This document shows, one piece after another, positions 52,571 through 60,843 of a DNA stretch of 64,000 nt. A model generated the notes under the pieces. The model was not told the DNA's origin, did no database searches, and was given only the letters and a program-made list of their open reading frames with translations. The stretch is taken from the NCBI GenBank assembly GCA_015064855.1, contig SVRK01000001.1, positions 202,196-266,195 of the forward strand, in the 5' to 3' direction. The DNA is from Oscillospiraceae bacterium. Lineage in GTDB: Bacteria; Bacillota; Clostridia; Oscillospirales; CAG-272. A program made the translations under genes and the position numbers. The stretch's first letter is position 1. Every line of letters starts with the position of its first letter.

Positions 52571-52606
52571 AAAGGAATTCGGCATCATAAATCCGAATTC
52601 CTTTTT
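52571..52606 (+). terminator. Terminator-like hairpin between cpsD and the polymerase gene
   Basis: AAAGGAATTCGG (52571-52582), 10-nt loop and CCGAATTCCTTT (52593-52604), then TT. The 12-bp stem is perfect. The next gene has GGAGG but no clear promoter after this hairpin, so read-through is probable. Confidence 0.8.
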
Positions 52607-52641
52607 AATAATCTTTTCAATATTTACAGGAGGAAACATAT

Positions 52642-54021
52642 ATGGACAAAGCCTCGGCTAGCAAGGGTTTACTCTTACTAAACAAAGCTCGTTGGTTCTT
52701 TAATAGTAAGTACTATCCATTTGCACTCTTCTTATTTGCACTGATTTCTCACACTTTTTCAATAGAAATTTTGGGTATTGTTGCAGTAATGACTGCTGCC
52801 TGTATTGGACTTTTAATTTGCGATGATTTTAAGTTTCTAATCGCTCCCTTCGTTGTTTCAAATCTTATGTTCTCTGAAAAAAGCGTTGCAACAGGAAAAT
52901 ATTATGAAAAACCATACTTGATTGCAATAGCATGTGGCGTAGTTGGCGTGCTTATTCTCCTTACCATACATTTCATTCTTTACCGAAAAAATATAAAGGT
53001 TGGCGATTTCAAAAAATCGAAGCTCTTTTGGGGATTAATCATATTTTCTATTGCAGTTTTTTTAAATGGCTTCTTCAATTTTTCTGAATATCATCATGGT
53101 AATATTGCTTACGCATCTATATTAGTTTTTGCAGTAACAGGAATTATTTTCCTCTTTTCAATCGGTCTAAAAAAGGATGAGGGCTTGATTGAATACATTC
53201 TTTATGTCCTTTATTTAATGTCAATTTTAGTAACGTTGGAGTTGTTTATTGCCTTCACAAACCAAATAGATATTGTTAATGGCTCTATAGACAAAGAAAG
53301 CATCAAAATCGGTTGGGGAATGTGGAACAATATCGGTGGATATTTGGCTTTTTTACTCCCTATTCATTTCTATTTCGCCTCTACTATAAAAAAGTGGGGA
53401 TGGGCATTTTATTTAAGCGGAATAGTGTCATTCATTGCAATCGCTCTAACATTAAGTCGTTCTTCTCTTCTTTCAGGCGGATTAAGCTTGCTTTTTTGTA
53501 TAATTGTTGTCTGCTTTTTCGGTGTAAACAAAAAGATAAATCGTATTTTTGCAATTTGCCTTTTTGGAGTTGGAATTATTGGAATAATCGCTTTATGGGG
53601 CAAAATATCAACTATTTTAGGCGATTATTTAGCAAGAGGACTAGATGACAATGGACGTTTCGAAATGTACAAGCATGGGCTAATCAATTTTATCAATCAC
53701 CCAATATTTGGTGGTGGTTTCAATTCAGCCTATGTAACTGACCATATTTTTAATATTTTTCTTCCACCTAGATACCACAATACAATTATTCAAATGATGG
53801 GAACTTGCGGTATATTAGGACTGGGTGCTTACCTCTTCCATAGATATCAAACTATTAGACTGTTTTTATCTTCAAAAAAGCTCTCGACTTTATTTGTTGC
53901 ACTTTGCATAGGAACAATGCTTCTAGGTAGCATGCTTGATAACCATTTCTTCAACATTTATCCCACATTTATATATTCATTTATGCTTGTGGGTGTAGAA
54001 AAATCAAAATCTATCCAATAA
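52642..54021 (+). CDS. O-antigen ligase/polymerase-family membrane protein (Wzy-like)
   Basis: Integral membrane protein of 459 aa with about eleven to twelve hydrophobic segments. The O-antigen ligase signature is in the second half: ALTLSRSSLLSGG, then the external loop with GLDDNGRFEMYKHGL and HPIFGGGFNSAY, and HNTIIQMMGTCGILGL, whose Arg and His residues are typical of the family. It probably polymerises or ligates lipid-linked saccharide units. Start ATG has AGGAGG upstream. It follows the CpsB-Wzz-CpsD trio but no glycosyltransferase or flippase is present. Confidence 0.88.
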   Translation: MDKASASKGLLLLNKARWFFNSKYYPFALFLFALISHTFSIEILGIVAVMTAACIGLLICDDFKFLIAPFVVSNLMFSEKSVATGKYYEKPYLIAIACGVVGVLILLTIHFILYRKNIKVGDFKKSKLFWGLIIFSIAVFLNGFFNFSEYHHGNIAYASILVFAVTGIIFLFSIGLKKDEGLIEYILYVLYLMSILVTLELFIAFTNQIDIVNGSIDKESIKIGWGMWNNIGGYLAFLLPIHFYFASTIKKWGWAFYLSGIVSFIAIALTLSRSSLLSGGLSLLFCIIVVCFFGVNKKINRIFAICLFGVGIIGIIALWGKISTILGDYLARGLDDNGRFEMYKHGLINFINHPIFGGGFNSAYVTDHIFNIFLPPRYHNTIIQMMGTCGILGLGAYLFHRYQTIRLFLSSKKLSTLFVALCIGTMLLGSMLDNHFFNIYPTFIYSFMLVGVEKSKSIQ

Positions 54022-54025
54022 AGCA

Positions 54026-54054
54026 AAAGCACCGTCGATATTCGACGGTGCTTT
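54026..54054. terminator. Bidirectional terminator after the polymerase gene
   Basis: AAAGCACCGTCGA (54026-54038), TAT loop and TCGACGGTGCTTT (54042-54054): a perfect 13-bp stem with T-rich sequence on both outward sides. Confidence 0.92.
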
Positions 54055-54058
54055 ATTT

Positions 54059-56128
54059 TTATTCGATTGTTTCTGTCACAGTTGCTGTGAATTTATCAGA
54101 GGATTTTGTTCCAATCTCAACGTTTAAGCTATCTCCCATTGTAGGCGAGGAATAATAAATAGCCATTTTATCTGTATAATCCTTTGGAAGCTGTACTAGC
54201 ACCTCATCATCTCCACTCGTCACCCTCAACCACGCTCCGTGATATGCTTTATCCTTGTTAGTGACAGTGCCGGAAATATAGTCACTTGTGCCAACTGTTA
54301 TTTGAGAGTTATTATTTGTTGAAACAATAAGAATTGTTCCTCCGGTTACTGAAACATCGCCTATAACTGTTACTTTATTAGCTGCAGTATCTTCAACATC
54401 AATGTCAATCTTCTCAAACAGATACAAAATACCGCCTGAAATTTCAACCAAATTAATTTTGTTTTCATTGGTATTATCAAATTCAGTTGCTGTTAATTGT
54501 GACAAAGCAATTGCATCCTTATCAGCAGCTATAAATACTTCTCCGCCACTAACGCTTACATAGTTTGCATACAAGCCTCGTTCGGATTTGAGTACATTTA
54601 ATTTTGCCGTACCAGAAATCTCTATGAATTCAGCATCGGCAGCCTCACCTGTTGTGGATATTACAATTCTACCGCCACTAATTTTCAAATTATTCATCTT
54701 TGGATCTGCTTTGCTATTAACGTTAAAGCTATCCTCATACGAATTAATGCCGATTATTCCGTTTGAAATTGTAACATTCTTAGCACTAAATCCACGGCAA
54801 TTTCTACGTACGTAAAACTCTGCGTTCAAGGGGTGCTTAGTTGCATCAAATTTTTCGTACTTACCATTCATTAATACAAATTTGGTATCATCTTTTGTTT
54901 CATCTGTTTGTGGCTCATAAACTGCGCTAGTTTTGATGTATATAACACCGCTTGTTGAAACCTCAACATCATTAGCTGAAATTCCATTACCGCAGGTTAT
55001 TAGCTTTAGATTAGCATTACCGCTAACAATTACATTTGCATCAGTAGCTATTGAAGACTTATATGAATCAAATATCAACGTGCCACCACTTATTTTAACT
55101 TGATCACTAGCATCAATAGCATTTCCACTTTTTGCTTTTATAGAGACTCTGCCACTATTTATTTCAACTAAACCATAGCAGTTGATACCATTTGTTGCAC
55201 AAGTCATATTCAAGCTTCCCGCGCTGATTTTTACATAACCGAGAATCGCCCCATCCTTATCGCTCTCATCTCCACTTTTAAGACCGCTCTTTTGAGTATT
55301 AAGTGTGAATTTTCCACCCTTAATATTAATTCCTCTTTGTCCAAAAATGGCATGCTCTAATGAAGTAATATTTATATTTCCACTTTCAATAGTAAGCTCT
55401 TTGGTATTAGAAATACCATACTTTGAATTAGCTTCAATATTTAACGTACCCTTGCCTTTTATGGTTAAATTACAAGATCTAACACGCAAAGCGGCTTTTT
55501 CACCATTATTGCTGGCGGTATCATAAAGATAGTTCTCAGTTCCGTCCTTTAAAACGATTGTAAGAGCATCGCAATCCTCTGCAAAAATCGCAGGATAGTT
55601 GTTTTTACTTCTTAATGAAACGCCATCAAAAACCAAGGTAACCGCACCGGCTACATCGTGAATATATATTCCACCATCATTAGATGTGCCGTGCAATCTG
55701 TACGTACCTGGTGCTGTAATTTCAAATCTTTCGTTTGTTGCTTCTTTCTTAATATCAACATCGTATCTGGTTGTATAGTCTAGTACGTTTCCTTCATTTC
55801 CAAATACATCCTTTTCATCGAAAACCTTTAATTCTTCCTTTAAAGTTTCTTCAACAGTAGGGGTACCCGGGGTAATCGGTACATCTTCTTTTTCGGTTTC
55901 GGTCTCAGTTTCTGTATCGCTTTCTGAAGGTTTATTCGAGTCTGTATTATCGTTTTCATCTGTTTCAGTATCAGTATCCGACTCTGTATCTGTCGCACTA
56001 TCAGTCTCTTTACCAATTTCAGTTTCAGTCTCGGTCTCTGTTTCTGTATCGGTATTTACGTTTCCTCCACAAGAAATCAATGTAAATACCAACAGCGCAG
56101 ACAGTATTAAAAGGATATATTTTTTCAT
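54059..56128 (-). CDS. Surface lipoprotein with Thr/Glu stalk and Cthe_2159-like beta-helix
   Basis: Large secreted lipoprotein of 689 aa. Start is the ATG at 56128, with GAGGAG eight bases upstream. A signal peptide ends in LISC (Cys20). Residues about 24-85 are a low-complexity Thr/Glu/Asp/Ser stalk. The rest is a right-handed beta-helix of degenerate repeats (typical turns: TYRLHGTSNDGGIYI, LTIKGKGTLNIEA, NGISANDVEVS, VEISGGILYL), as in the carbohydrate-binding Cthe_2159 family, which binds acidic polysaccharides such as polygalacturonate. Ligand binding is inferred from fold wording. It has its own promoter. Confidence 0.85.
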   Translation of the reverse strand: MKKYILLILSALLVFTLISCGGNVNTDTETETETETEIGKETDSATDTESDTDTETDENDNTDSNKPSESDTETETETEKEDVPITPGTPTVEETLKEELKVFDEKDVFGNEGNVLDYTTRYDVDIKKEATNERFEITAPGTYRLHGTSNDGGIYIHDVAGAVTLVFDGVSLRSKNNYPAIFAEDCDALTIVLKDGTENYLYDTASNNGEKAALRVRSCNLTIKGKGTLNIEANSKYGISNTKELTIESGNINITSLEHAIFGQRGINIKGGKFTLNTQKSGLKSGDESDKDGAILGYVKISAGSLNMTCATNGINCYGLVEINSGRVSIKAKSGNAIDASDQVKISGGTLIFDSYKSSIATDANVIVSGNANLKLITCGNGISANDVEVSTSGVIYIKTSAVYEPQTDETKDDTKFVLMNGKYEKFDATKHPLNAEFYVRRNCRGFSAKNVTISNGIIGINSYEDSFNVNSKADPKMNNLKISGGRIVISTTGEAADAEFIEISGTAKLNVLKSERGLYANYVSVSGGEVFIAADKDAIALSQLTATEFDNTNENKINLVEISGGILYLFEKIDIDVEDTAANKVTVIGDVSVTGGTILIVSTNNNSQITVGTSDYISGTVTNKDKAYHGAWLRVTSGDDEVLVQLPKDYTDKMAIYYSSPTMGDSLNVEIGTKSSDKFTATVTETIE
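55880..56059 (-). repeat. Low-complexity Thr/Glu-coding tract
   Basis: Degenerate hexamer-like repeats (plus strand GTTTCGGTCTCAGT and variants) encode TETETETE, TDTETD and similar runs. Codon wobble differs between copies, so slippage is partly damped. Confidence 0.8.
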
Positions 56129-56182
56129 ACGTTTTTCTCCTCTTCGCATATTTTGCACAAAAAAATGTTTTTTTATAAATAT

Positions 56183-56211
56183 ATTTTATCACATTTAACT
56201 ATATTAGTCAA
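56183..56211 (-). promoter_or_regulatory. Promoter of the beta-helix lipoprotein gene
   Basis: Minus strand TTGACT (56206-56211), 17-bp spacer, TAAAAT (56183-56188). Confidence 0.72.
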
Positions 56212-56251
56212 TATATTTAGAGGAAATATCCGCGTAAACAACGCTGATATT

Positions 56252-56950
56252 TTATATTTCAAGAATTTCAAAATAGTTTTTCTCTCCCTCACACATTGCT
56301 GGCAAGGTATGATAATTTACCCCTTTGATTTGATTATCGTGTCCCTTATGATAATGACCTTGAATTACAAGCTTAACAAAAGCTTCTTCAAAAATTCTTC
56401 GCACTTCTTCGGCATTGTGTATTATATGATTTTCTTCAACGTCTTTGTCAAGGTTTTGATGAACAAAAATATATTTTTCTTTGTCTGATTTTAGTTCTAT
56501 TTTCAAGGCGTTTAATTGGGCGCTTGGCAAATAAGTATTTGTCCAATCAACATCACCAACCTTGTATTTTTCGCCATTGTCGTTATAATTGCAATCTAAA
56601 AAGATCAAAACAGTTTTATCTGTCTCAATTTTAAAAGGTGGATATGCCCCACCCGTAAGAGCGTTGAACTCTTCTTTTGTATAGCTTAAGCAATCATGAT
56701 TGCCCATTAATGAATAAAACTCAATTCCAAAGGAATTTATCATTTTGGAAAGTTCTTTTAATGCTTTTGGGTTATCTTTTATATTAATGCAATCATCTGT
56801 CAAATCACCCAGACACACAACAAGGTCAACTCCTTGCTTTTTAAAGCTAATCATCGCTTCCTTGATTTTGTCATAAGAGAGCGAATGAAGTCTATTGCTT
56901 GAAGATTTTTTATCAGAATAGTGTGGGTCGGTAAAAAGTCCTATTTTCAT
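56252..56950 (-). CDS. Calcineurin-like metallophosphoesterase
   Basis: Two-metal phosphoesterase of 232 aa. Motifs in order: LFTDPHYSD, VCLGDLTDD, LMGNHDC, IFVHQNLD and VIQGHYHKG, a complete metallophosphoesterase set. Substrates of such proteins range from nucleotides to phosphoproteins and cannot be told here. Only one base pair separates its start from the MBL hydrolase stop. It ends the seven-gene string that starts at 62118. The imperfect hairpin at 56224-56252 may act as terminator. Confidence 0.9.
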   Translation of the reverse strand: MKIGLFTDPHYSDKKSSSNRLHSLSYDKIKEAMISFKKQGVDLVVCLGDLTDDCINIKDNPKALKELSKMINSFGIEFYSLMGNHDCLSYTKEEFNALTGGAYPPFKIETDKTVLIFLDCNYNDNGEKYKVGDVDWTNTYLPSAQLNALKIELKSDKEKYIFVHQNLDKDVEENHIIHNAEEVRRIFEEAFVKLVIQGHYHKGHDNQIKGVNYHTLPAMCEGEKNYFEILEI

Positions 56951-57727
56951 TTAAATCTCCGTTGAAAGTCCATCGTATGCCACATCTGCACCAAAAGCCC
57001 TTGCAATTTCAACCGTTTCGTCATGTGGCTTATGCAAAGAAGGTGCTATATGAGAAAGATAAACCTTTGTGTTTTCATTAATAATGTTATTTGCTTTTAA
57101 GGACGGGAGCATATGTCTTATCATTGGAATGCTATTATGCTCTCCAACACGATAATCGCCCACACAATCGCCAATTGTTGCATCAATCACTAATGCATCA
57201 AGATTAGCACCGCGTAAATAGTTTAACGCCTCGCACATTATCCAACCGCCATCACAAGCATAATATAACTTTTTTTCGTTCAATTCGACTAACAGATGTT
57301 GTGGATATGTTATTGGATCGTGGTTTGCCGGCAAGCCTGTAACCGTTATGCCATATTGCTCATATTTGGTTATAAGCTTCATTCTAATTATCTCGACATT
57401 TGCAAATTCGGGAATGTCAGCATCCTCTCTAACCCACAAACGCAAGGGGACGTGTCTGTTTTTCGCAATTTCTTCTATATTTTGGGGGAGAAAATGATCA
57501 TTGTGTGTATGGGTGATTAATACGTCCGTTATTTGCTCGTATGGAATCTTGGCTATATTGAGTGACTCAAGAGTGTGTATGCCGCAATCCACCAAAATAG
57601 TATCGTTTATAAGCATTGAAGAGGAGCGTCTTGCGTCCTTATCAAAGCAATTTTTAAACTCGTTCTCTAGTTTTGGCGAAAAATCGCACGCGCAAGTGCC
57701 TAAAAACTGAATTTTTACGTTTCCCAT
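56951..57727 (-). CDS. MBL-fold metallo-hydrolase (PhnP-like)
   Basis: Metallo-beta-lactamase-fold protein of 258 aa, starting at the ATG at 57727 (AAGGAG seven bases upstream). The metal motif is ITHTHNDHFLP; other ligands are in PANHDP, YACDGGW, and VYLSHIAPSLH. The layout resembles PhnP-type phosphodiesterases, in which a CDxxxxx-type N-terminal stretch (LGTCACDFSP) lies near the active site. The substrate is uncertain. Next to Nif3 and a metallophosphoesterase, it may belong to a small metal-hydrolase group. Confidence 0.88.
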   Translation of the reverse strand: MGNVKIQFLGTCACDFSPKLENEFKNCFDKDARRSSSMLINDTILVDCGIHTLESLNIAKIPYEQITDVLITHTHNDHFLPQNIEEIAKNRHVPLRLWVREDADIPEFANVEIIRMKLITKYEQYGITVTGLPANHDPITYPQHLLVELNEKKLYYACDGGWIMCEALNYLRGANLDALVIDATIGDCVGDYRVGEHNSIPMIRHMLPSLKANNIINENTKVYLSHIAPSLHKPHDETVEIARAFGADVAYDGLSTEI

Positions 57728-57738
57728 TCTATTTCTCC

Positions 57739-58530
57739 TTACAAATTTTCGTCGGTATATGTGTAAACCTCTCCGCATTCTATATATTGCGTTTCAAATT
57801 CCGTATGCTTTTCACTAAGTCTTTTAGCTAAAAGACGCATACCATCGCGCTCCGAGCCGATGTGACCCATAACTATCAAGGATTTATTGATACCAAGTGC
57901 ATCGGCATCTCTTGCATATTCTGCAAGCTTCCATTCGCAAGCTTCACCTGTTAAAACTATTTCGACATCTTCGCTTGAAAGAAGCTCAAAAACCCCACTC
58001 GGAGTTCCAAAGCAAAGCGCAATTTTGGTTGATTTTTTATTTCTTGTACCTGCAATACGTACTCTTTTTATGCCAAGCTGCTTTTCCATTTTATTTGCAA
58101 GCTCTAAGGCTGTAATCGGCTCGAAAGAAGTAAACATATAAGATGCGCTATAAGGCGTATGCTCAACAGTTCCGTTTAGTCCGAGATAATAAACCTCACC
58201 CTCGGGAATTTGGTCAACCTCGCGGTGGTGCATATAGTCGTGATAGCGATAAATTGTAATCCCACTTTCTTCTATTAGCTTTCTCTTCGCTACCACCACA
58301 GGAAGCTCATCAATCTCCTCATAATGGTCATAATAGGTCGGCTCGTGAACAATGAGCATATCTGCCCCCCATTCCTTTGCCTTTTTTACAGTTTCAACAG
58401 TTGCAAACATAGTAACTGCAACCTTATTTAGCTCCTTATTTGGATCTCCCGCCTTTAATACATCACAGGTTTTCCACGCCGGCGTTTCTCCGCCCTTTAT
58501 AATTTCTTCAAATAGCTCGTATGCTTTCAT
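57739..58530 (-). CDS. Nif3-like dinuclear metal centre protein
   Basis: Nif3/YqfO family protein of 263 aa, expected to form hexameric rings with a two-metal site. Metal ligands are visible in LIVHEPTYYDH, RYHDYMHHRE and the C-terminal VMGHIGSERDGM. Function in the family is debated (GTP cyclohydrolase-like or metal-handling). It lies one base after the GNAT gene stop and before the MBL hydrolase. Confidence 0.9.
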   Translation of the reverse strand: MKAYELFEEIIKGGETPAWKTCDVLKAGDPNKELNKVAVTMFATVETVKKAKEWGADMLIVHEPTYYDHYEEIDELPVVVAKRKLIEESGITIYRYHDYMHHREVDQIPEGEVYYLGLNGTVEHTPYSASYMFTSFEPITALELANKMEKQLGIKRVRIAGTRNKKSTKIALCFGTPSGVFELLSSEDVEIVLTGEACEWKLAEYARDADALGINKSLIVMGHIGSERDGMRLLAKRLSEKHTEFETQYIECGEVYTYTDENL

Positions 58531-58531
58531 T

Positions 58532-59005
58532 TTACAGTTCCTTTAAATATTTTACTTCGCAAGCATAATGCTCTGTTATAACAACAGGCTTGTCAACTCT
58601 ATAAAAACCGTATTTTTCATAAAATCTCTGTGCCCTTGTCATATTATCAAGTGTTTCAAGATAGCACTTTTTATAATATTTTTTCGCGTATTCGAGTGCA
58701 GCTTCCATAAGCCTGTTTGCTACGCCTGTCCCCCTTGCATCGGGTAAGCAATACATCTTTTGAAGCTCACAAATCTCATCGGTCAAATACCCAATTCCGG
58801 TGCCTCCAACTATTTTTCCGGTTTCGTCCTCCGCAACCCAATATTTATTGCCTTGGGAATTATATATCTCAGAAAATCTGCCAAGGTCAGGGTCTGACCA
58901 AGCAGTACCATCGTGGTTAGCACCAAACTCAATTAAACAAGTACGTATGACAATTTCAACCGATTTATTATCTTTTTTCTCAATTTCTCTAATTGTATAA
59001 CTCAT
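58532..59005 (-). CDS. GNAT-family N-acetyltransferase
   Basis: Acetyl-CoA-dependent acetyltransferase of 157 aa. The core shows VGGTGIGYL, CELQKMYCLPDARGTGVANRLM (split here over the acetyl-CoA pyrophosphate loop RGTGVA) and AQRFYEKYGFYRV, which are the usual GNAT motifs B, A and D. The acceptor is unknown. It lies in the seven-gene string, four bases after the ICMT-like gene. Confidence 0.9.
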   Translation of the reverse strand: MSYTIREIEKKDNKSVEIVIRTCLIEFGANHDGTAWSDPDLGRFSEIYNSQGNKYWVAEDETGKIVGGTGIGYLTDEICELQKMYCLPDARGTGVANRLMEAALEYAKKYYKKCYLETLDNMTRAQRFYEKYGFYRVDKPVVITEHYACEVKYLKEL

Positions 59006-59009
59006 TTTA

Positions 59010-59675
59010 TCACCAAATAAAAGGTATCAGCCTATATTTCACCTTTTTCTTATATTCTAAGTATCCGTCAAGTCCGGTTACAAGAACCTTTTCCTCGTTT
59101 ATTATTCGTATAATGATTGCTACTATATAAAACGCAAATGGGATAAGCCCCCAAAACGAGCCGAGTATTAGTGGCATGGGCAAAAACATAAACAAGGTTG
59201 CAAGATACATAGGGTGTCTTACTACACCGTATAATCCGGTTGACACTACCTTTTGATTTTCTTGCACCTCTACGGTCCTTGAAATATATGCGTTTTCACG
59301 CATTACCTCTGCGTACATTAGGTATCCAAGCTCAAATAGTACAGATGATACTATAACAATCCACAGTGGTACGTTTGACCACCCAAATCGAAAATCAAGC
59401 GCACAAAGGATAAAGCCTATAAGAAACACAAAACCGAGGAGCTTTATCACTCCTTTCTGTGTCTTTTGCTTTTCTTTATTATTAAGTCTTTTTTCAAGAA
59501 GCTTGGGTGCTTTTATAAATAGCACAATTCCCATAATAAGCATAGGAACAAAAAGCAAGCAAATAAATAGCCAAGCATAAGGATAGTATATAGTCCACGC
59601 AGGCAAAAACAGGAGTGAACCTACTAAAAATATTCCTAAAACAAGCTTTACCAGCGCGCTAAATAAGAGCTTCAT
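59010..59675 (-). CDS. Isoprenylcysteine carboxyl methyltransferase-like membrane protein
   Basis: Membrane protein of 221 aa with about five spans. The C-terminal catalytic block GLYGVVRHPMYLAT and the EEKVL...YLEYKKKVKYRLIPF end are typical of the ICMT/PEMT superfamily of SAM-dependent membrane methyltransferases. Bacterial members have unknown substrates, perhaps lipids. N-terminal pairs of spans (LVLGIFLVGSLLFLPAW; AWLFICLLFVPMLIMG) are clear. Confidence 0.88.
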   Translation of the reverse strand: MKLLFSALVKLVLGIFLVGSLLFLPAWTIYYPYAWLFICLLFVPMLIMGIVLFIKAPKLLEKRLNNKEKQKTQKGVIKLLGFVFLIGFILCALDFRFGWSNVPLWIVIVSSVLFELGYLMYAEVMRENAYISRTVEVQENQKVVSTGLYGVVRHPMYLATLFMFLPMPLILGSFWGLIPFAFYIVAIIIRIINEEKVLVTGLDGYLEYKKKVKYRLIPFIW

Positions 59676-59688
59676 TTTTTATTCCTTT

Positions 59689-60825
59689 CTATTTTGAAGT
59701 GAGTAAAACAACAGTTTCCACATGATTTGTATATGGAAACATATCTACAGGCTGAATTTTCTTGACCTTGTACCCCGATTTTGTTAAAAATCTTAAGTCG
59801 TCTGCCAAGGTGTCAGGATTACAGGAAATATAGACAACTTTTTTCGGCAAAAGCTCGACTAGGCTTTTTAAAAACTGCATACTACATCCGGCACGTGGTG
59901 GGTCGGTAATTATAACATCTATATTCTCTTTTTTTCTAGCAAGGGATAAAATATACTCCCCTGCATCTTCATTGTAAAATTCTGCATTATTAATGCCATT
60001 CAAAATAGCATTTTCCTTTGCATCTTTTATAGCATCTGAATTTATTTCAACTCCTAATACCTTGCCTACCTTTTTTGCCATTGTAAGACCTATTGTACCG
60101 GTTCCACAGTATGCATCAAGCACGGTTTCGTTTCCTTTTAGATTAGCAAAATCCTTTGCCAAGGAGTATAGTATTTCAGTTTGCTTGGGGTTAACCTGAT
60201 AAAACGAAGCAGGACTAATTCTAAATTCAAGACCACAAAGCGTGTCCTTTATGTACCCCTCGCCATATAAGGTCTCGCTCTTTTTGCCGAGAAACAGAGG
60301 TGTTGAGGTTGGATTTATGTTCCAAACAACTGTTGTTATATTCTTGTGCGCTTCAACTAAATCTCTAACAAAGGCTTCTTTTTGTGAAAAATCACCGTTT
60401 GCAGTAACTAAAGCAACCATAATTTCACCGGATTTAAAGCCTTCTCTAACTAAAGCATGACGTAAAAAGCCCTTGCTGGTTTGCATATCGTAGGCTTTGA
60501 TTTTATGCTTTAATACAAGCCGCTTAATAGTTTTTACAATTTTTTGTGATTCTTCAGTTTCAAGCATACAGGAATCAACCTCTGCAATTTTACAAGTAGT
60601 TGACTGGTAAATGCCTGATATAATTTTACCATTTTTGAAGCCAAACATTGATTGCGCCTTGTTGCGATAATTAAATGGATTATCCATGCCTATTATCTCT
60701 TCAACGTGACAATATCTACCGAGCAAACGAATGAGCTTAACCTGCTTCATTTTAAGCTGTTCATCATATTTTAAATTTTGAAGCTGACAACCGCTACATT
60801 TTCTTGAATACGGACAAGCTCTCAT
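59689..60825 (-). CDS. 23S rRNA m5U methyltransferase, TrmA/RlmD family (paralogue without TRAM)
   Basis: SAM-dependent uracil-C5 RNA methyltransferase of 378 aa. The N terminus begins directly with the Fe-S Cys set (CPYSRKCSGCQLQ) and lacks the TRAM domain. The methylase half shows LDAYCGTGTIGL, ITDPPRAGC, YISCNPDTLADDL (catalytic Cys) and MFPYTNHVETVVLL. It is paralogous to the gene 18 bases upstream; B. subtilis similarly has two such proteins. The fourth cluster Cys is likely in VDSCMLE. Confidence 0.92.
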   Translation of the reverse strand: MRACPYSRKCSGCQLQNLKYDEQLKMKQVKLIRLLGRYCHVEEIIGMDNPFNYRNKAQSMFGFKNGKIISGIYQSTTCKIAEVDSCMLETEESQKIVKTIKRLVLKHKIKAYDMQTSKGFLRHALVREGFKSGEIMVALVTANGDFSQKEAFVRDLVEAHKNITTVVWNINPTSTPLFLGKKSETLYGEGYIKDTLCGLEFRISPASFYQVNPKQTEILYSLAKDFANLKGNETVLDAYCGTGTIGLTMAKKVGKVLGVEINSDAIKDAKENAILNGINNAEFYNEDAGEYILSLARKKENIDVIITDPPRAGCSMQFLKSLVELLPKKVVYISCNPDTLADDLRFLTKSGYKVKKIQPVDMFPYTNHVETVVLLTSK

Positions 60826-60843
60826 ATTTTACCTCTCTAAATA

